Part shown: positions 63,385 through 64,000 of the stretch, one piece after another
Layout of the letters: each line of letters begins with the position of its first letter
Numbering within the stretch: position 1 is the stretch's first letter
Assembly: GCA_930367205.1 (NCBI GenBank)
Contig: OV884011.1
Span: 121,455,866-121,519,865, forward strand
DNA length: 64,000 nt
From: Acanthosoma haemorrhoidale
Lineage: Eukaryota; Arthropoda; Insecta; Hemiptera; Acanthosomatidae
Direction: 5' to 3'
The notes under the pieces: generated by a model
The model's database searches: none
What the model was told of the DNA's origin: nothing
The model's input: only the letters and a program-made list of their open reading frames with translations
Program-made: the position numbers and the translations under genes

Positions 63385-63640
63385 TTTCAGACTGTGTAAC
63401 GGACCTTGTTCCACTTGTCAGATCCTTGGCAGGACACAGATCTTCCCTGTTCCCCACAGATCTGGGTCGGGACATGGACCGCTAAAGTGCTGGATAGTCG
63501 AGCGGGACATCCTTGAAGTTGGCATAGAAGATGGCTATCGCCTAATCTGGCTGGAGCTGTCGCAACATAGTGTCGTAAGCCTGCGACAAAGAGGTCTGAC
63601 CGATGGTGCTGGGCAGTCCTAGTTGGGCCCAGTCATCTGG
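63385..63640 (-). pseudogene. coding-like remnant, unidentified
   Basis: A minus-strand frame starting near 63640 reads DDWAQLGLPSTIGQTSLSQA, then YDTMLRQLQPD, a TAG, AIAIFYANFKDVPLDYPAL, another TAG, and a further open stretch. Composition is balanced and unlike the flanks. A plus-strand frame (63335-63622) overlaps it and is probably its shadow. The family is not recognised; it may be a decayed mobile-element or virus-derived gene. Confidence 0.3.
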
Positions 63641-64000
63641 TCCTTCTAGCACTCAATCAGAAGTCGGTTATGTCATCTTCACACTGGCCATGGGGTCAAA
63701 AGTGTCTGCACGTTATGTAAGTGAAGTATTCTGAAGTCTTTCAGATAATATAGATGTTTTGACTTTTTTAGAAACACTCCGGTAACTAAGCACGTTGTTT
63801 GTATATTTAAATTCATTACGCAAGCCTGAGAGTGCACAAGAACAAGAGCAGTGCCTAGGACACCCCAATCAGCCGAGACCCACGAGGCACTTCAGTCCCA
63901 TATGTCAGGCGGTGGGTGGTTATAGATAGTCTTTTATAGTTTTATATGTATGATCGGATAATGTGCGATCCATGTAAAAAAAGATACATCAGTACAATCC
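63641..64000. other. no feature recognised
   Basis: Nothing supported to the window end. Confidence 0.4.

Overview
This is a eukaryotic nuclear window, most likely from an arthropod and probably an insect with a large AT-rich genome. The evidence is a low-density, intron-like AT-rich background; mariner and other Tc1/mariner elements with TA target duplications; a Ty3/gypsy element; Jockey-like and CR1-like LINE fragments; tRNA-derived SINE-like pieces; and two recognisable animal genes. There are no operons, ribosome-binding sites or CRISPR arrays.

Host genes. (1) A single 128-bp exon at 14701-14828 (+) matches the UBE2O family (hybrid E2/E3 ubiquitin-conjugating enzyme). It has an AG/GT pair and a mariner insertion 68 bp upstream. 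I could not place any other UBE2O exon with confidence; 20851-21014 is a weak candidate. (2) An intact, intronless 811-codon gene at 54919-57354 (-) encodes a PIG-N-like (GPI ethanolamine phosphate transferase 1) membrane protein. Its C-terminal multi-pass region is preserved, but the expected metal-ligand and nucleophile motifs of its lumenal phosphotransferase-like domain appear to be gone. This apparent pseudoenzyme is the most interesting object in the window.

Mobile DNA dominates the rest. One LTR family (here family B, 0.6-0.9 kb) is present five times without internal sequence. Two copies have clear 5-bp target duplications (ATATT, GAGTT), one a probable one (ACGAT) and one a 4-bp trace (CCAT). 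Between about 31.3 and 39 kb there is a nested pile: a family-B solo LTR, a LINE fragment, a gypsy pol fragment on the minus strand, a LINE tail, then a second gypsy copy on the plus strand with both LTRs, a tRNA-Phe-type primer site, gag and integrase. Another solo LTR is inserted inside that copy. The two gypsy copies are inverted relative to each other and carry complementary remnants (RT/RNase H in one, gag/integrase core in the other). Jockey-like LINE pieces recur near 16.0, 17.2, 25.1, 28.0, 32.7, 35.3, 39.7, 45.3 and 61.9 kb. A CR1-like LINE 3' part lies near 42 kb. Two decayed transposase genes lie at 11.5-12.7 and 13.4-14.6 kb, a lone mariner end at 15.24 kb and a 110-bp MITE at 61.53 kb.

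Several unidentified coding-like remnants (0.9-1.5, 4.94-5.15, 8.95-9.3, 30.2-30.5 and 63.4-63.6 kb) are reported with low confidence. Long AT-rich stretches (notably 1.5-4.2, 5.2-8.9, 21.2-24.3, 42.7-45.2, 45.9-54.9 and 57.4-60.6 kb) hold nothing I can name apart from the simple repeats and repeat families listed. All identifications rest on reading the sequence and on recalled family features; no search was run.
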